A DNA stretch of 64,000 bases from Meconema thalassinum. Lineage: Eukaryota > Arthropoda > Insecta > Orthoptera > Tettigoniidae. Location: NCBI GenBank assembly GCA_946902985.2, contig OX336389.2:167906704-167970703 (forward strand), given 5' to 3'. This document shows positions 9,840 through 22,450 of the stretch, piece by piece. A program made the position numbers and the translations under genes. A model generated the notes under the pieces. The model was not told the DNA's origin, did not search any database, and was given only the letters and a program-made list of their open reading frames with translations. Each line of letters begins with the position of its first letter. Position 1 is the first letter of the stretch.

Positions 9840-12800
9840 ACTGAAAGGAGACAGGCTAAAAACGGAGATCGCCAGGGAGCAAGAAGAGATGATAGTGGCC
9901 AATATAGAAGAGTGGGTAGCATTCCCAGACGACTGCCTGGAGGAAGTGGTGAAGGACCGTGAAAATGTTATCAGACAGCTACCAATTATTTACGCGCATA
10001 TTGGAGGTATGAGGGTGAGATGTTTGATTGATACAGGTAGCCAGGTGAGCCTAGTCACTGAAATTTTGATAAAAGAAATAGCAAGAAAACAGACTGTTCC
10101 TATTATGCCGGTACCGCTAATGAAAGTCAGAGGTGTCATTCCTGACAAAACTATGAATTGTAAACAGCAAGCATTTCTAGATCTGGAAATATTGAACCAT
10201 ACTTTTTCACAAACATTCATTGTTATTCCAAAGATGAACTACAATATAATTTTAGGAGCCAACTTCATCTGCGATTTTCATGCTGTAATTGATTTACATA
10301 ACAACACTGTAAGCTTCAAACAAGTAGAAGGATTGGATCATGTGGGTTTAAATATGGAAGAGAATCCGCTGGAGAGAGAGGCCAATACTTGGGTTGTTGA
10401 GGAATGCACTAATGAGGCCGGAGATAAGATCTTGAGGGGAGAGCAAGTCAACCAGACAGCAGTGCTAGAAATGGACAGCCGAGATATCTCGCAGGAACTT
10501 TGGGTGCATTTGGCGGAAGAAGAAATGGGCGGAACCAAATTCGAAATTCTACTTCAGGAGCGACTTAAGGAAGCCATCGTAGGGGAATCTGATAGAAGAA
10601 GATTGGAAGAAATTTTAAGATTACATAAAGGAGCTTTTGACACCGTACCTGGGAAAGTTTTAAATTTTCAATATGCGATGCAGGTAACAGATTGGACCCC
10701 ATTCAAAAGTAAATTGTACCCGATCCCAGAGAAGCATTTTTCTCAGGTGAAGGACATTATTACTAACTTATTAGATTCTGGCATGATAAGGAAAGCTGCA
10801 ACTCCTTATCTGAACGCAATATTGGCTGTGACCAAGCCAAACGGATCAATTAGGCTATGCCTAGACGCGCGAGTTTTAAATAGCAAACTGCTAGTTGAGC
10901 ACGACCAAGCACCGAGGATCAAAGATGTTTTGAAAGGCTTCCGCGGGAAGAAGATATACTCAAGTGTTGATTTGACGAATAGTTTCCACCATCTTGAACT
11001 TGAAGAAAAATCCCAACTGTTGACGGGATTTTTATTCGATAATCAAAGTTATATCTGGTGTCGAATGCCCTTTGGCGTGAAAACTGCGGGATGTGCACTC
11101 ATTAGAGCACTCGATAGAAATCTGACTGAGGAGGTCAAGAACTTCACCACGAGATATGTTGATGACATATTAATCGCTTCTGAGACAATGGAAGAACACT
11201 TGATTAATTTAAATAAACTGCTGGACAACCTGAGAACCATGAACTTCAAGATCAACTTAAAAAAGTCACATTTTTGCCAGAGCGAAATTTTATATTTGGG
11301 ACATATAATTGATGTTGAGGGCGTGCGGCCTAATCCAGCCAAGATTGATGCTATTAAGAAATTTCCCACACCTACCAAAGTCAAACATGTTAGAGCATTT
11401 TTGGGAGTGACAGGTTTCTTCAAAGAAAATTGCCCTGGTTACACAGAAACAGTAGCGCCTATGCAGGAGATGTTGAAGAAAGCGAATCGATGGTCGTGGA
11501 ACGAGGAGTGCGACAGGTCTTTTAAAGCAACGAAGGATTTATTGGAAAACTGTGTGAAACTTGGATATCCGGATTTTGAGAAACAATTTATCATTCAAGC
11601 AGATGCTTCGTTAATTGGGATTGGTGCTATGCTGTACCAAGAGGACGCTGAAGAACCCAAGAAGAAATCCTATTTGGCATTTACGAGTCGTAAATTACGG
11701 AAACATGAGAGGAACTACACAGTTACGGAACTTGAGCTACTAGCAATTCTATATTCTCTCCAACAGTGGCGCAAGATGATCTATGGTTATTCCATCATTG
11801 TTAGAACCGACCACCATGCACTGACATTTTTATTTAAGACAACAATAGCAAGTGAGAGAGTTACGCGCTGGTCCATCTACATACAGCAGTTTGACATCAC
11901 AATAGAGCATTGTCCTGGGAAATTGAACGTCATACCAGATGCCTTGAGTAGAAACCCTGAGGACGGAAACGAAGTAACAGCGGAAGTTCACAATATTACC
12001 TTGACACCTAAGGCTCGTGAGTTTTTGGCGAGATTGAAGGATATTCGGAAGGAGCAAGAAGCTGACCCATGGATGATGATGATGATAAAATTCTATAGGA
12101 AGGAGTTACAACCAAATTCACCGGAGTACCGGGAAGCCAGTGCTAAACAAGCGAGATTTCACTACTTGAATAACTTGTTACATAAGTACGTGGATGAGCA
12201 TCATACTAAACTGCGGATCTTAGTTCCAGCATCACTACAGAGGGGATTAACTTGGCATGTTCACGAGAGCCTAGCACATATCGGCACGGATAAGACTGAA
12301 GCTACGATAGGGGAGACCTTTACTTGGCCCAAGATGAGATTCACCATTGTTGAAGTAATTAGAACGTGTGACGCTTGTCAGCGCACAAAGCCGAACAACT
12401 TTATTCTGAAACAACCTCCAAGACCACTATTACCGCAGAAACCATGCGAGATGCTCGCGATTGATTGCTTTGGTCCTTTAGTAAAAGGAAAGCGTGGATG
12501 CCGACACCTCTTGGTATGTGTCGATGTATTTTCGAAGATGGTCGTGCTATGTCCTATTCAGAAGACGACATCAGGGCAAGTCCTTAGTCGAATTAAGAAC
12601 AAAGTCATTCCGATGCTTGGGAAGCCGGAATCCATTCTATCAGATCACGGTACCTATTTCACAAGCAATGTTTTTAGGCAAGGTTTGGAGAGCCTAGCAA
12701 TAAAACACATATTTTCAAGTATTCGTCATCCTTGTGGAAATCCGAGCGAAAGAACAATTCGCTGTGTCGCTAAATACTACAGAGTAATGATTCCTAACGA

Positions 12801-13275
12801 ACACAATAAATGGGTAGACAAAGTACGGGAAATTGAGATGTGCATGAACACTACTAAGCACGAGTCGACGGGTCAAGTCCCACTGATTGTACACCACAAC
12901 AGGTTGCCGGAGAGAACTTGGGACAAGATCATTCCTTGCCCAAGGGATCCATTATTAGCGCATGATTTGCGAATCCAGCGAACGAGGGAGCACATGAGGA
13001 ACCAAGCGGACCGAAGGCTGAGACGGTACCGAGGAAAGAAGTTTCACCGAGAGTTACAAGAACAAGAATTAGTGCTGGTTCGTAGACCACCGATCTCCGA
13101 CCCTAAGAACAAAGTCTTCGCCAAGTTCTGTCCGAAATTCATTGGCCCGTTCCGGGTAATTAAGAATCTGGGTAACAATGCCTACAGATTAGAAGAAGTG
13201 AGCACTGGTGCAAAATCTGTTTTTAATAGCGCCAATTTGAAACCGTACTACAGAAGGGAACCATTTGATGATTAG
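9784..13275 (+). CDS. pol: Element 2 pol: protease, RT, RNase H, integrase
   Basis: A 1163-aa polyprotein with all catalytic motifs visible. Retropepsin LIDTGS has its Asp at residue 83. Reverse transcriptase YVDD is at 458-461, preceded by FGVKTAG. RNase H shows QADAS (Asp 607), TELELL and RTDHHAL. The integrase zinc finger is HVHESLAHIG...CDACQ. The integrase core has Asp 894 (AIDCFGPL), Asp 954 (LSDHGTYF) and Glu 989 (NPSERT), close to the D,D-35-E spacing. The C-terminal part (GPFRVIKNLGNNAYRLEE) is a GPY/F-type module with no chromodomain. The frame is +1 relative to gag and opens upstream of the ATG (after 9669), so expression probably uses a shift near the A10 tract rather than the ATG at 9784. 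No inactivating change was seen. Confidence 0.95.
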   Translation: MITGETHLMGPGIKKKPNELKGDRLKTEIAREQEEMIVANIEEWVAFPDDCLEEVVKDRENVIRQLPIIYAHIGGMRVRCLIDTGSQVSLVTEILIKEIARKQTVPIMPVPLMKVRGVIPDKTMNCKQQAFLDLEILNHTFSQTFIVIPKMNYNIILGANFICDFHAVIDLHNNTVSFKQVEGLDHVGLNMEENPLEREANTWVVEECTNEAGDKILRGEQVNQTAVLEMDSRDISQELWVHLAEEEMGGTKFEILLQERLKEAIVGESDRRRLEEILRLHKGAFDTVPGKVLNFQYAMQVTDWTPFKSKLYPIPEKHFSQVKDIITNLLDSGMIRKAATPYLNAILAVTKPNGSIRLCLDARVLNSKLLVEHDQAPRIKDVLKGFRGKKIYSSVDLTNSFHHLELEEKSQLLTGFLFDNQSYIWCRMPFGVKTAGCALIRALDRNLTEEVKNFTTRYVDDILIASETMEEHLINLNKLLDNLRTMNFKINLKKSHFCQSEILYLGHIIDVEGVRPNPAKIDAIKKFPTPTKVKHVRAFLGVTGFFKENCPGYTETVAPMQEMLKKANRWSWNEECDRSFKATKDLLENCVKLGYPDFEKQFIIQADASLIGIGAMLYQEDAEEPKKKSYLAFTSRKLRKHERNYTVTELELLAILYSLQQWRKMIYGYSIIVRTDHHALTFLFKTTIASERVTRWSIYIQQFDITIEHCPGKLNVIPDALSRNPEDGNEVTAEVHNITLTPKAREFLARLKDIRKEQEADPWMMMMIKFYRKELQPNSPEYREASAKQARFHYLNNLLHKYVDEHHTKLRILVPASLQRGLTWHVHESLAHIGTDKTEATIGETFTWPKMRFTIVEVIRTCDACQRTKPNNFILKQPPRPLLPQKPCEMLAIDCFGPLVKGKRGCRHLLVCVDVFSKMVVLCPIQKTTSGQVLSRIKNKVIPMLGKPESILSDHGTYFTSNVFRQGLESLAIKHIFSSIRHPCGNPSERTIRCVAKYYRVMIPNEHNKWVDKVREIEMCMNTTKHESTGQVPLIVHHNRLPERTWDKIIPCPRDPLLAHDLRIQRTREHMRNQADRRLRRYRGKKFHRELQEQELVLVRRPPISDPKNKVFAKFCPKFIGPFRVIKNLGNNAYRLEEVSTGAKSVFNSANLKPYYRREPFDD
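9822..9831 (+). promoter_or_regulatory. A10 tract at gag-pol junction
   Basis: Ten consecutive A residues lie within the gag/pol overlap, immediately before the gag stop. Pol lies in the +1 frame, so loss of one A in RNA or DNA would place gag and pol in frame. Possible explanations are transcriptional slippage, +1 frameshifting, or an indel. Confidence 0.4.
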
Positions 13276-13611
13276 GAAAGATGATATGTGCAGAATCTGT
13301 ATTGCAAAAAAAATTTTTTTTTTTTGAAAGCAAACACTCAAATCCACGGGGAGCGCGTGAGTACGCACTTTGTTTGTAAACAACGAGCAGCTGAGACGAC
13401 GGGAGTGGCAACTACGTGAGGAGAAGGGGGAGACCTAGAGAAAATATGAATGACATTCCAGCGAGAAGGGAGCACACTAATTGAGTCAGAGGGGCATACA
13501 CTCGAGCAGCTGAGTGAGATTTAAAGAGATGTGTTGTTACTACAGTGGATTTTGTTTTTGAAATCCAAACCAATAAATTGTTTCGAATTTCAAAACCTTG
13601 CTGAGGATAAA
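13276..13611 (+). other. Element 2 region between pol and 3' LTR
   Basis: A short untranslated stretch with a T/A-rich run (about 13308-13326) and a purine-rich tract GTGAGGAGAAGGGGGAGA (about 13418-13435). The purine tract could be a polypurine tract, but it lies about 175 bp from the LTR; only GAGGATAAA abuts the LTR. No env-like ORF. Confidence 0.5.
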
Positions 13612-16600
13612 TGAACCCTTATTGATCTTCGATAAATAAGTATTCATATTTATTATTATTATTACTACGGCCCAGGCAGCACATAAGGAAGTCGACTTGG
13701 ATATTAGGGAGGCCAGCATTTCGTAATGATTGCAACAGAAGCTGAGTTGGTAGCTATTCCTGGGGGACGGCCAGAATTAGTCGAGTTCAAGGCCAAATTG
13801 TGCAACTACTGTACCAAAATTGGAGACATAAAGGAAGAATCACGAGGTCCTCTCAACGAACATACGATTGAATCAGCCAATCGCAAGAGACCAAGCCGTG
13901 ACCACGAGGTGGACGGCGTCAGTAGTAAAAAGCGCGCGGAAGTGTGTACCTAAGGAACCGCCGAACGGATTAATCTCCGCTCGAGTAATTTGAGACGTTG
14001 GATTTATTTGGAGAAGGATGACACTAGCCCCATCTTTGTGAGACAAAAACTCTGGAAGTTTTTATCCGACTCCGCCCCACTCCTCCGCCCTTGTCAGTTT
14101 CTCATAAATAGTTTGGCCCGACGCCAATCTGAGTTTATTCTTGTGGAGCCTTCAGAGGTATACTCCACGCCAGTTTGAAGTGTGATTTTTGACGCTCGAA
14201 TTTATCGGAGTACTTATTGTGTGGAGCCTTCAGAGGTATACTCCACGCCAGTTTGAGGTGTGATTTTGACGCTCGAATTTATCTAAGTACCTAACTTGTG
14301 GAGCCTTCAGAGGCATACTCCACGCCAGTTCAAAATGTGATTTTTACGCTCTAAAATCTGTGAAGCTAATTTCATTTTCTGAGCTCTGGGGAGCTAAAGT
14401 CGCAGCGTTTGCAATATCGAATTTTAAAAGCTATAATACATTTTGTTCTAAAATCAACTAAATTGTGTGATCTAAATATTTCACGCCAGCGCGTGATAAA
14501 CTGTAACATTCTTTTAAAGACGACGAGTTCAACTTTAAGGGGGAAGTATCGTATCACCCTAATTAGCGCTTACCAGAACCGAAGTCCAAGACGGGACGGA
14601 AATACCAGACGAGATAGCGACTGCTGGTGCAGCCAGGATTTTGAACTTGTTAACGAGCCAGTGGCGCGGACTCGAGATGTATATTTTATGTATAAATTGT
14701 GTGTATTGTATGTGTGTTTTTATAGTGCGTATGTGCGATATAATTAGGGCCAGTCTTCGCTATTAATCGCAGTAGGACAATTGTGGGTGAACTGAGTAGC
14801 CTGCAAGCGATTATAGATAGGCAAATATTTAACATTGAACTTTTCTGCCAAGGAGTCGAGACCAAGATGATCAGCACGTGGTTTGAAGTTGGGATGAGCT
14901 TCAAGAAATCAACGCAGACGACTACTATGGAGTGCTAAATTGTCCATAGGGCAATGGGTTGAGGAGGAGGTCCTTAGTCCTACATGCAGAAGCGGTGATG
15001 TACTAAAATTGGATTATTTCAATTATGTAGTTAGATTTGGCCGGGGAACTTTGTAAATAGTCATGTTTTTCTTTCTTGTTTTATAGCTGTTTTTCTTGTA
15101 CCGACACTATATGTTTAAATGTCCGTTGGCGCGTGGCCAAAGTGTTTGTTGATATTTTGATTTTTTTTCTTGAGTCATGTGTAATGTACGCGGCGTACGT
15201 GCGTGATTTTATCCTTGCAATTGCGGAACCCGTTACATTCGATAAATGGTGCTTTATTAACGTTAATATTTGAAATAGGAATGGGAGGAATTGATTGTAA
15301 AACATTTTGCTGAACAGGTTATTATTCATGTTAGGGTAGCCGAGTGCACCAACTTAAAAGTAATTGTAGAACACCTTCGTTCTAATTTGATAGATTTTTC
15401 TTGAGTCCTTTTCAGGTGACTAGTCACGGCATAGAACGATGGCGCCAGCATGTGGATATTATTTGTGTCTTTTATTTCAGGGTCTGTCACAACCCATACG
15501 TGTGATTAAGTGTGTGTTGATGTGTCTAGTGTGTGTTGATTCTACGTGAGGAGGGGGTAGTTGTCCTACCGCCCTTATATATTTTTGCTGCTGTTGTATT
15601 TTTTTTTGAGATGGAAAGACAGAGTGCTCTTGGGAGACTGCTGATTCTTGTCCATATGTTTTTCTGACACACACGTATTATTGTGCTTTGGGGCACATTT
15701 CTTCGAGGTTCGACCCCATGTTCTGGGAGGTCGAGGTTATTGACACGTGGGTTGACAGACATGCAGAGTTCCACAAACCGCCCGTTTTGCCTGTGACTTA
15801 TTTTGATAGGCAGTCCTATTTGTCCGACTGAACCCTGTAAGCTTTCATGCAGCAAACCTGTTCATTGTGATGGCTAATTTTAAGCCATAATTAATTGGGG
15901 AGTTCGCCATGTGTGTAACGGATTGTTGTACCTTGTATGGATAAGAATATTGTGATTAACGTAAATGTTGGCTGTTTGCCTATTGCTTTGTTGATGACTC
16001 GATTTCATGTAATTTTGTTTGTCACACCCGTGTGGTGTAGTGGTAGAGTATTTGTAAATTTTGACAGCGGTCATTTGAGTATTTTTCTATTGGTCACGTG
16101 TTAATGTACTTGTGTTGATTTGTGTGAGAAGTCCTAAGATTTTAGGCAGTAAATGTTGCTACGGCAATTCAAGTCCAATTTCACACGGAAATTTTGTGTT
16201 TGTTTATAGTAGATTTAGGAAGTGTCGGTTTAATCTAATGTATTGTAGTTGTGTTCCCTCGTGTCGGTCTAGCTCTAGGAAATGCGGATTCGTTGTTTGA
16301 AGGGTCACTCTGGATGATAACGAATCACGCATTCAAAGTACACATCGTGGTGCATGTAGAACGGCATACGCATTTATATGGTCACTTTTGGTATTTTTTT
16401 TTAAGGACACTTGGTCCAGGTAATTAATCTCTCCAGAGATATCGCCTAAGTTTGTGGCATTTTTATTAAGCGGGAGTCAGTTGGGAGTTTTGTTGTTAAT
16501 TGTTTAAGTGTAAATATGGTGATTTGTTATTAAATTCAGTTGTTTTTAACCCTGGCTTCACTCTTTCCTGCATGTTATTTTGTTATATGTTACCCTGCAA

Positions 16601-16686
16601 GTTAATGAAGCGCCATGACAGCAACTTACGAATATGACCTGTTACGCCCCGAATCTGAGTCTCATATGCTTCTTTGCAAGGGTTCA
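13612..16686 (+). repeat. Element 2 3' LTR (3075 bp)
   Basis: Nearly identical to 3898-6970. By eye the differences are A/G at 4304/14018, T/G near 5254/14969, G/A in GCGTGCG versus GCGTACG, G/A in CATGCGGC versus CATGCAGC, and two one-base T-run length changes. It contains the same 75-codon ORF (13726-13953) and the same triple repeat (14142-14374). Confidence 0.93.
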
Positions 16687-16690
16687 ATAC

Positions 16691-18359
16691 CTTCAGACCT
16701 CTGCGAGTCTCCATAGTGTTCTTTATGTGACACAATTTTACATAACAGGAGTATCACAACACAAAAGTCACATATCACATCTAAATGACATTAATACTGT
16801 AATAATAAAACATTACTCCGTTTCTTACGGCATTTACGTTCATTAGCATAAATTCATTAGTTTATGCCTTAGTTAACAAATATTGTTGTGTCGTGTGGAT
16901 CATCTTCCTTCCTTTCCATCAATATGAAACGCTTAAAAAGTGGTACGTTTCCCTTCCAAAATACACATGGATAGAAATGTTTATAGTTTCACCATAAAAC
17001 AATTTTCTGGGTCTGGTCAAAATTATTATCGTTACAAACGTGTCATGTTCTTAGAAATCACATACCCGTCTGCATAAATTAGCGTGAACTGGCAAAAATG
17101 CATTCTAAAAAATGCCTAACAATTTATTTGGTTCAGTGTTCCTCCTCAGAGAATAACTGGGCCAAATATTATCCGATTTCATTGATACGACAATGTATGT
17201 GTGTTGAAACACATCATTTAATTCAATTGGCATCATCATAACACTCATATCTTAATTACATATCGAAATATCGAGATTCTTCAGTGTCCCACTCTGCTCT
17301 AATTTAAAAGGACTGGCCGACCGACCTTCCCTTCCCCTAGCAGGCAATAAAATTAGTTCCAGCTGGCGCGCAAGATGGCCGCTCGTCTCAGTGGGCTACT
17401 CCCACCCCTCTCTTCTGCTGGCAAGGTCATCTTTGTTTACAATTGCAGTACAATAGAGTTACGCTAAGTGTTGTTCTCAAGTAATTGAGTCATTCTAATT
17501 ATTTGACACCTATATTTATAGTGTATTGGGCTCAACTCGGCTCCTATTAACATTCATGGCTGGGGATGGATTCTGTAATAGCCTTGCCGTTCTATGGTGA
17601 ATACTAGTGGCTTTGGACGCGCATCATAATGAAAATACAAGATTTTCACCAGCAGCTGTCTCAATAATAACATAATAAGGAAATCTGCGTTTCCTAAACG
17701 ACGAACTTGATTCTTACCTCTCAGGGCAGATCATTTTACACATGTGCTCACGGAGTCTCGAAGGACATCCCTCGTGGCAACTATTCATGCGAGCGATGGA
17801 TACAGACAGGCTCTGACCAAATCGCTGCGAATAATAAAAGTATGCACAACGGCGATACTAACTCGTAGATTAGCCAACTTTTCACCTAACGCGCAAGCTA
17901 TGCTAGTTTGGTCCCCGCGACATTATCTACGTAAATCACTGGATTCTACGTTACTTCTGCACGCTATATGCGGCTCAAACAATACTTCTCATAGATGACT
18001 CAATTATTAAGGCACCCGCGTTCTCTCTGCAATTACACACTTAAGCCAAAGCTTTAAATAGCTCCTAAAAACAAGGTATAAATTTACTGGCTTACATTAC
18101 TTTAATGGTTCTCAAATACAATCCTAAGAATTGACCATATCAAATATTCATTCAACACTTCATTGACACTGAAAAACTCTCGTATCTCGCTATATTCCAC
18201 GTTACTTTCTTACTGTTTATCAAAATACAGTATCTTTACATTAGACAGGACACACTTTGAACGTTATTTTAGGCCAAAAATGCCTATTACTTTACTTTAT
18301 TGTTACCGACCCCAGATTATTCTTATTATTTATCATTTAACGTTACCGTTACATTCATC
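16691..18359. other. No gene recognised
   Basis: AT-rich sequence without credible ORFs. It is the continuation of the DNA left of element 2. A few weak inverted repeats occur, for example AGGAAA/TTTCCT near 17678 and TACTGT/ACAGTA near 18210. Around 17340-17420 there is a locally GC-rich patch with GCAAGATGGCCGC. Confidence 0.4.
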
Positions 18360-21300
18360 ACTATTTTAGGCCTGAATGGCCCTAAACAAATCACCTTCCA
18401 AGACATATTCTATTCAAGACGAGTGGTGAAAACTCGTACAATATGTGACTGTTACATCTTAGTCTCAAAGTGATGCATCGTTGTATGGTGAACTATTTAG
18501 TTAGAATAACATTGTAAATTTTTCATTTTTTGCTGGATGATACCAGCACCCCAGCTCCGGGCCTACCATGACGCTTGATTTAAGCCATCATGCTATATCT
18601 CACACGACACTTAATTTCACATATTTCCCACATGATAATCACACTCTTATCAGTGGCTTCTCTCACTTTTACACAATACATATTAATCACAATACACATA
18701 AACACTTTTTAAATCACTATAACAAAATTTATGTACACTTTTTCACTATTTCACAGGTTGATCCTTAATCGGACTCCTCCTAACGCCTGACCTCAGAGAT
18801 GCGATCCAATTACGCCAACCGCTGGTCTCCGTGAAAGTCTAACTGCGTTTACGTGCGTTCGATCCTCGTCACCTTCAATGCCTTTCAGTTCACTTGTCAA
18901 GATTAATTGGCGATGCCTCCCAGGCCCCCATAATTGTAGTGATCCTGATGATAATGTCATATACAACTCTGACAATACCTCCTGGTATATGTAATGTCCA
19001 AAAACATTACAAACTACTCTTTCGCTGTAGCGAATTTAGATTTGCGTCAGATAATGGATAAATATCTGTATTAAGATTAACTCTGACGCACTTCATGATT
19101 ATACTTATGAAGCTGTATGATGTGCTTTCATTGTTCTTCAACTGCTGAGCGTCGATACTGTAACATTTCGCGCGCTTACTGGCAACGTATTAGTTACGTG
19201 TAGACTGGAGAAAAACTGGAGAAAAGACTGAAGACAACTGGCTTGGTCTGCACTGCTCCTCCTTTTAAAGGTTTCTCTTAAAAAGTAGTCCACGGGACAT
19301 ACGGGTGCGACTCTTTTCTTGAAATAATACATTTTCAGCCGAAATGACATATACACCTTGTTTATTTAGGCGTGGAGGTTTCATAAACGTTCGCGTGCCG
19401 GCGATCGCTTCGGCCAATTAATGACAATTAATTGCCTTATTCCATCGCGTCAGGACGCCACCATGGTGATTCCCCTCTGGCTGGTCACCAAATCACTCCT
19501 CTCGAGCGTAGGCTCGGTGTTAACACGCTCATATAGAGATATAGGCTTTAATTTAGGTGTAAAACCCCTTCTAAATTATCTCTCCTTGAATATATTCACC
19601 TGGGTGTACATTTCACTCCATTTCAATGCTCCACTCGGCTGTAATCAATTAATTTCCGTGGGCAATCACCCCCACTACAGCCTCCATCGTTGTCAAGCGG
19701 TGAATACCCGAGTCATTAATTTTGAGCTGTCTCCTCGGTCCAGACGAAAGAAGTTCCCTCGGCGCCTTATATCTCCTCCCACTCGCCGGGTGCAATTAGT
19801 AAAATGTCAAACTGGCCTGCTTTCGTTCTTGTATGCTTCGAAAACGTATATTTGCTTGCATTTGCTTACAATTCTTCACCTTAAACTGCTATGATATTCA
19901 CATACTGGCCGTGAAATCATGCTATATTATTATATGTCAATATACATCTCATTGCTCTTCGGGTTCCCTGTAACTGTTCCCCCTCAGAGATCAATGGTTC
20001 GACTCTAGGCAGAATCATGTGCCTGGTCTTCTCTGATAAGACCCGAGTTCGATGCCAGTCTGCCGTGACCGATTGGGCACAATATTAACAAGATAAAGTA
20101 TTTATACACTATATACAAGTGTCTACCGCTTCTAAGACTTATTATTGAGCGATACGACCGCGTTAGTTTCATTATCAACGCTCCTTTCGCATAGTATCAA
20201 TTACTATAGCCTTCTATTTACACAATGTTTGACCACTTTTTTGTCGTATCAAGTTAAAAGACATTATCGGTATCTCAATGACCGATCATTCGAGATGAGT
20301 ACATTGTTGTTACAACTCCAGTTTAATAAAGTTAATAATAATTTAGAGAACAGGGACATTATATCCTTTCATAATGAAGTTCCGCCAGTAATCGACATTC
20401 GTGTCGCAGATCTGATCACCTGAGAAGTCTTCACTGACTCTCTTAAAAAAAACACAACAATGCTTCTTTTATACAATTCTCAGTACTTCATGACAATAAA
20501 TACGGTAATCACCTTCGTATTACATACAACTATTTATGGCAAAAACCTCCATAACTCCAATATAAAACTCACATGTCACTAACACACTTGTTCTCAACAA
20601 TGGTTCCATTGTACTGGTATATCATTCTCCTAGCTTAGATCTTATTGTTGCCTCAACAATACAACATATCAATGAACAGCGATATCTGTTCTACAATTAC
20701 ATTGATCGTTTTCAAACGATGGTATTAATAGATCTTTCAAGGTTTACTAAACAAAATTACTCAGACATAAAACACCATGTCTCCAAATATTTAATAAAAA
20801 TATGTTTCCTCTTACTGGTCATTTCTAAAAATGCACGGTTGTAATACTACGTTGACACATAACGTAGTGTTACACATGTGTCTTGATAACACCTCGTGTT
20901 ATCTTATCGCTCAATAAGGATCGATCACATCCAGAAAAAGTTTTAACTAAACTCTCCTAAGATCGAATAAATTATCTTTTAAAATATATGTCTCAAATCA
21001 TTTATATTTATGAAGAGCAATGCCTTCCTTTCAATGTAATATAAGTTTGTCATTAACTGAAAGTACTTCATTCTACACAAAGAATGTTCATAACTTTTCA
21101 CTTTGACGTCGTATTCATAACGATTGTAGCTTGCTTAGATCGTCGAATTGTTTCTAATAATAGGCGATATTTCACACTATATCACTGGTAGATATCTTCT
21201 CCTAAATATAATTTCTTCTTACAAAAAGAACACCTAAGTTCATTTTAAACAAAATGAATTTAACGAATGTCCTAGACTAAAAGTCTGAAGTCTTGAATAA

Positions 21301-22450
21301 AAATCGAAATCGTAGAATAACGACTTCCTTAAAGATTTTCCCCACGGAAAATAAATGTCTCAAACAATGACTTCTGTTCAGAAACTGAATCATAAAATAT
21401 TTAACAAGTATAGATGATAACTGACTTTCATCTTATACAGACTCGAAGAATAAAATTTACTAAACATCGAAGTGAAAATACATAAAACAAATATGGAAAA
21501 TTGTTGTTCCGAAATACCATTAAACACACTCAAACAAAATAATAATGGAAAACATCTCTATCTTGGTCTTGTAGAAAATTGAAGTTCATTGTCGGGTATC
21601 AGAAAATACCCAACTGGATCGTCATCCAGGCATGATTTGTTGAACTCTAACCCAGTCCCCTCCGTCGGATACGAGCTGCTTCCCCGAGAATGGAAAGGAT
21701 TCCTTCTCGGCATATTCGTCTCCTCCTGGTATCGAACCTCGTTCCTCGGACTTGAATTCCATCTCGAACAATCATCGGGCTGATATCTTCTGTCCTCCGT
21801 TGATGCTTCTTCAATCGCCGACATCTCTAGAAATTCCTCCATCATCATTGAGCAATATATTCTGGATAACATCATCGTTACAAAATAAATTCGTAAGTTG
21901 AATGTCGATTCACTATCGTAGATGGTAAAGTTCATTTGGTTGGTCAATGAAAGATTATATCTGCTCATAGTCGAGAATGAATGTCCATGGAAATGCATTA
22001 AATGTACTGGATGGAAGTGTACATAATGCATCATGTTGTCTCGGCATTCTATTTATCTAGATGTTATAGATCTTCTCATTGCTTCTTAATGTTGTTCCAT
22101 TGTAGCTATCACAACTCTGTCTTGATATATCCCATACGCGTAATAGTTTAATACATCATCTCACACACACACACACTTAAAAAGTCATAAACCAATTCTA
22201 CTTCATAATTGTCACCCATCATCATAATGTTCATACACAATAAAGTCACAATGTTCATACAATATCACTGTACTTACTTCGTGCTGGAACGTGGACTTGC
22301 TTGGGTTGAAGTCGCACTGCACTAAAATGATATTCTCCGCTCCGAGTTGAGTAACTTTGTCTGACAACACAAAGTCTCAAATATTTCTTAAAATACTCGA
22401 TGAATTTTACTGAATCTTTTTATGGTGAAGACTTATCACTGGATAAGTAA
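18360..22450. other. Domain dense in short perfect hairpins, no gene
   Basis: No credible ORF. The stretch is studded with short perfect inverted repeats separated by very small loops. Examples: TGCTGG/CCAGCA (18531), TGCGTCAGA/TCTGACGCA (around 19043), CAATTAAT/ATTAATTG (around 19415), ACAATGG/CCATTGT (20597-20612), TATTGTTG/CAACAATA (20643-20661), ATCGTTT/AAACGAT (20705-20720), ACTACGTT/AACGTAGT (20846-20868), GATAACAC/GTGTTATC (20885-20903), TTCATTTT/AAAATGAA (21239-21258), ATTTTCC/GGAAAAT (21335-21352), ACTTATC/GATAAGT (22431-22448). Function unknown. Confidence 0.6.

Larger units (their letters stand above)
3898..16686 (+). mobile_element. Element 2: complete Gypsy-type LTR retrotransposon
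   Basis: A full-length element of 12,789 bp. The LTRs are at 3898-6970 and 13612-16686, both starting TGAACCC and ending GGTTCA. A 4-bp target-site duplication ATAC occurs at 3894-3897 and 16687-16690. A primer-site-like TGGCTGCCCAAGTGGGG lies 11 bp after the 5' LTR (6982-6998), and gag (7503-9839) and pol (9784-13275) follow on the plus strand. Domain order PR-RT-RH-IN identifies Ty3/Gypsy. There is no third (env-like) ORF between 13275 and the 3' LTR. By eye the LTRs differ at about six positions (four substitutions and two single-T indels) in 3.07 kb, so the insertion is recent. It interrupts the LTR or flank of element 1. Confidence 0.95.

Noticed and set aside
13276..13611. env gene of an errantivirus-type element in element 2
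   Set aside because: Only 336 bp separate pol from the 3' LTR and there is no long ORF.
19985..20080. tRNA gene suggested by two B-box-like strings (GGTTCGACTC and GAGTTCGATGCC)
   Set aside because: No acceptor stem or D-arm can be built around either; at most a degraded SINE.
21558..22034. 158-codon minus-strand ORF as a gene
   Set aside because: Low-complexity His/Met-rich start, no motif, lies in the hairpin-rich domain and has no codon or context support.
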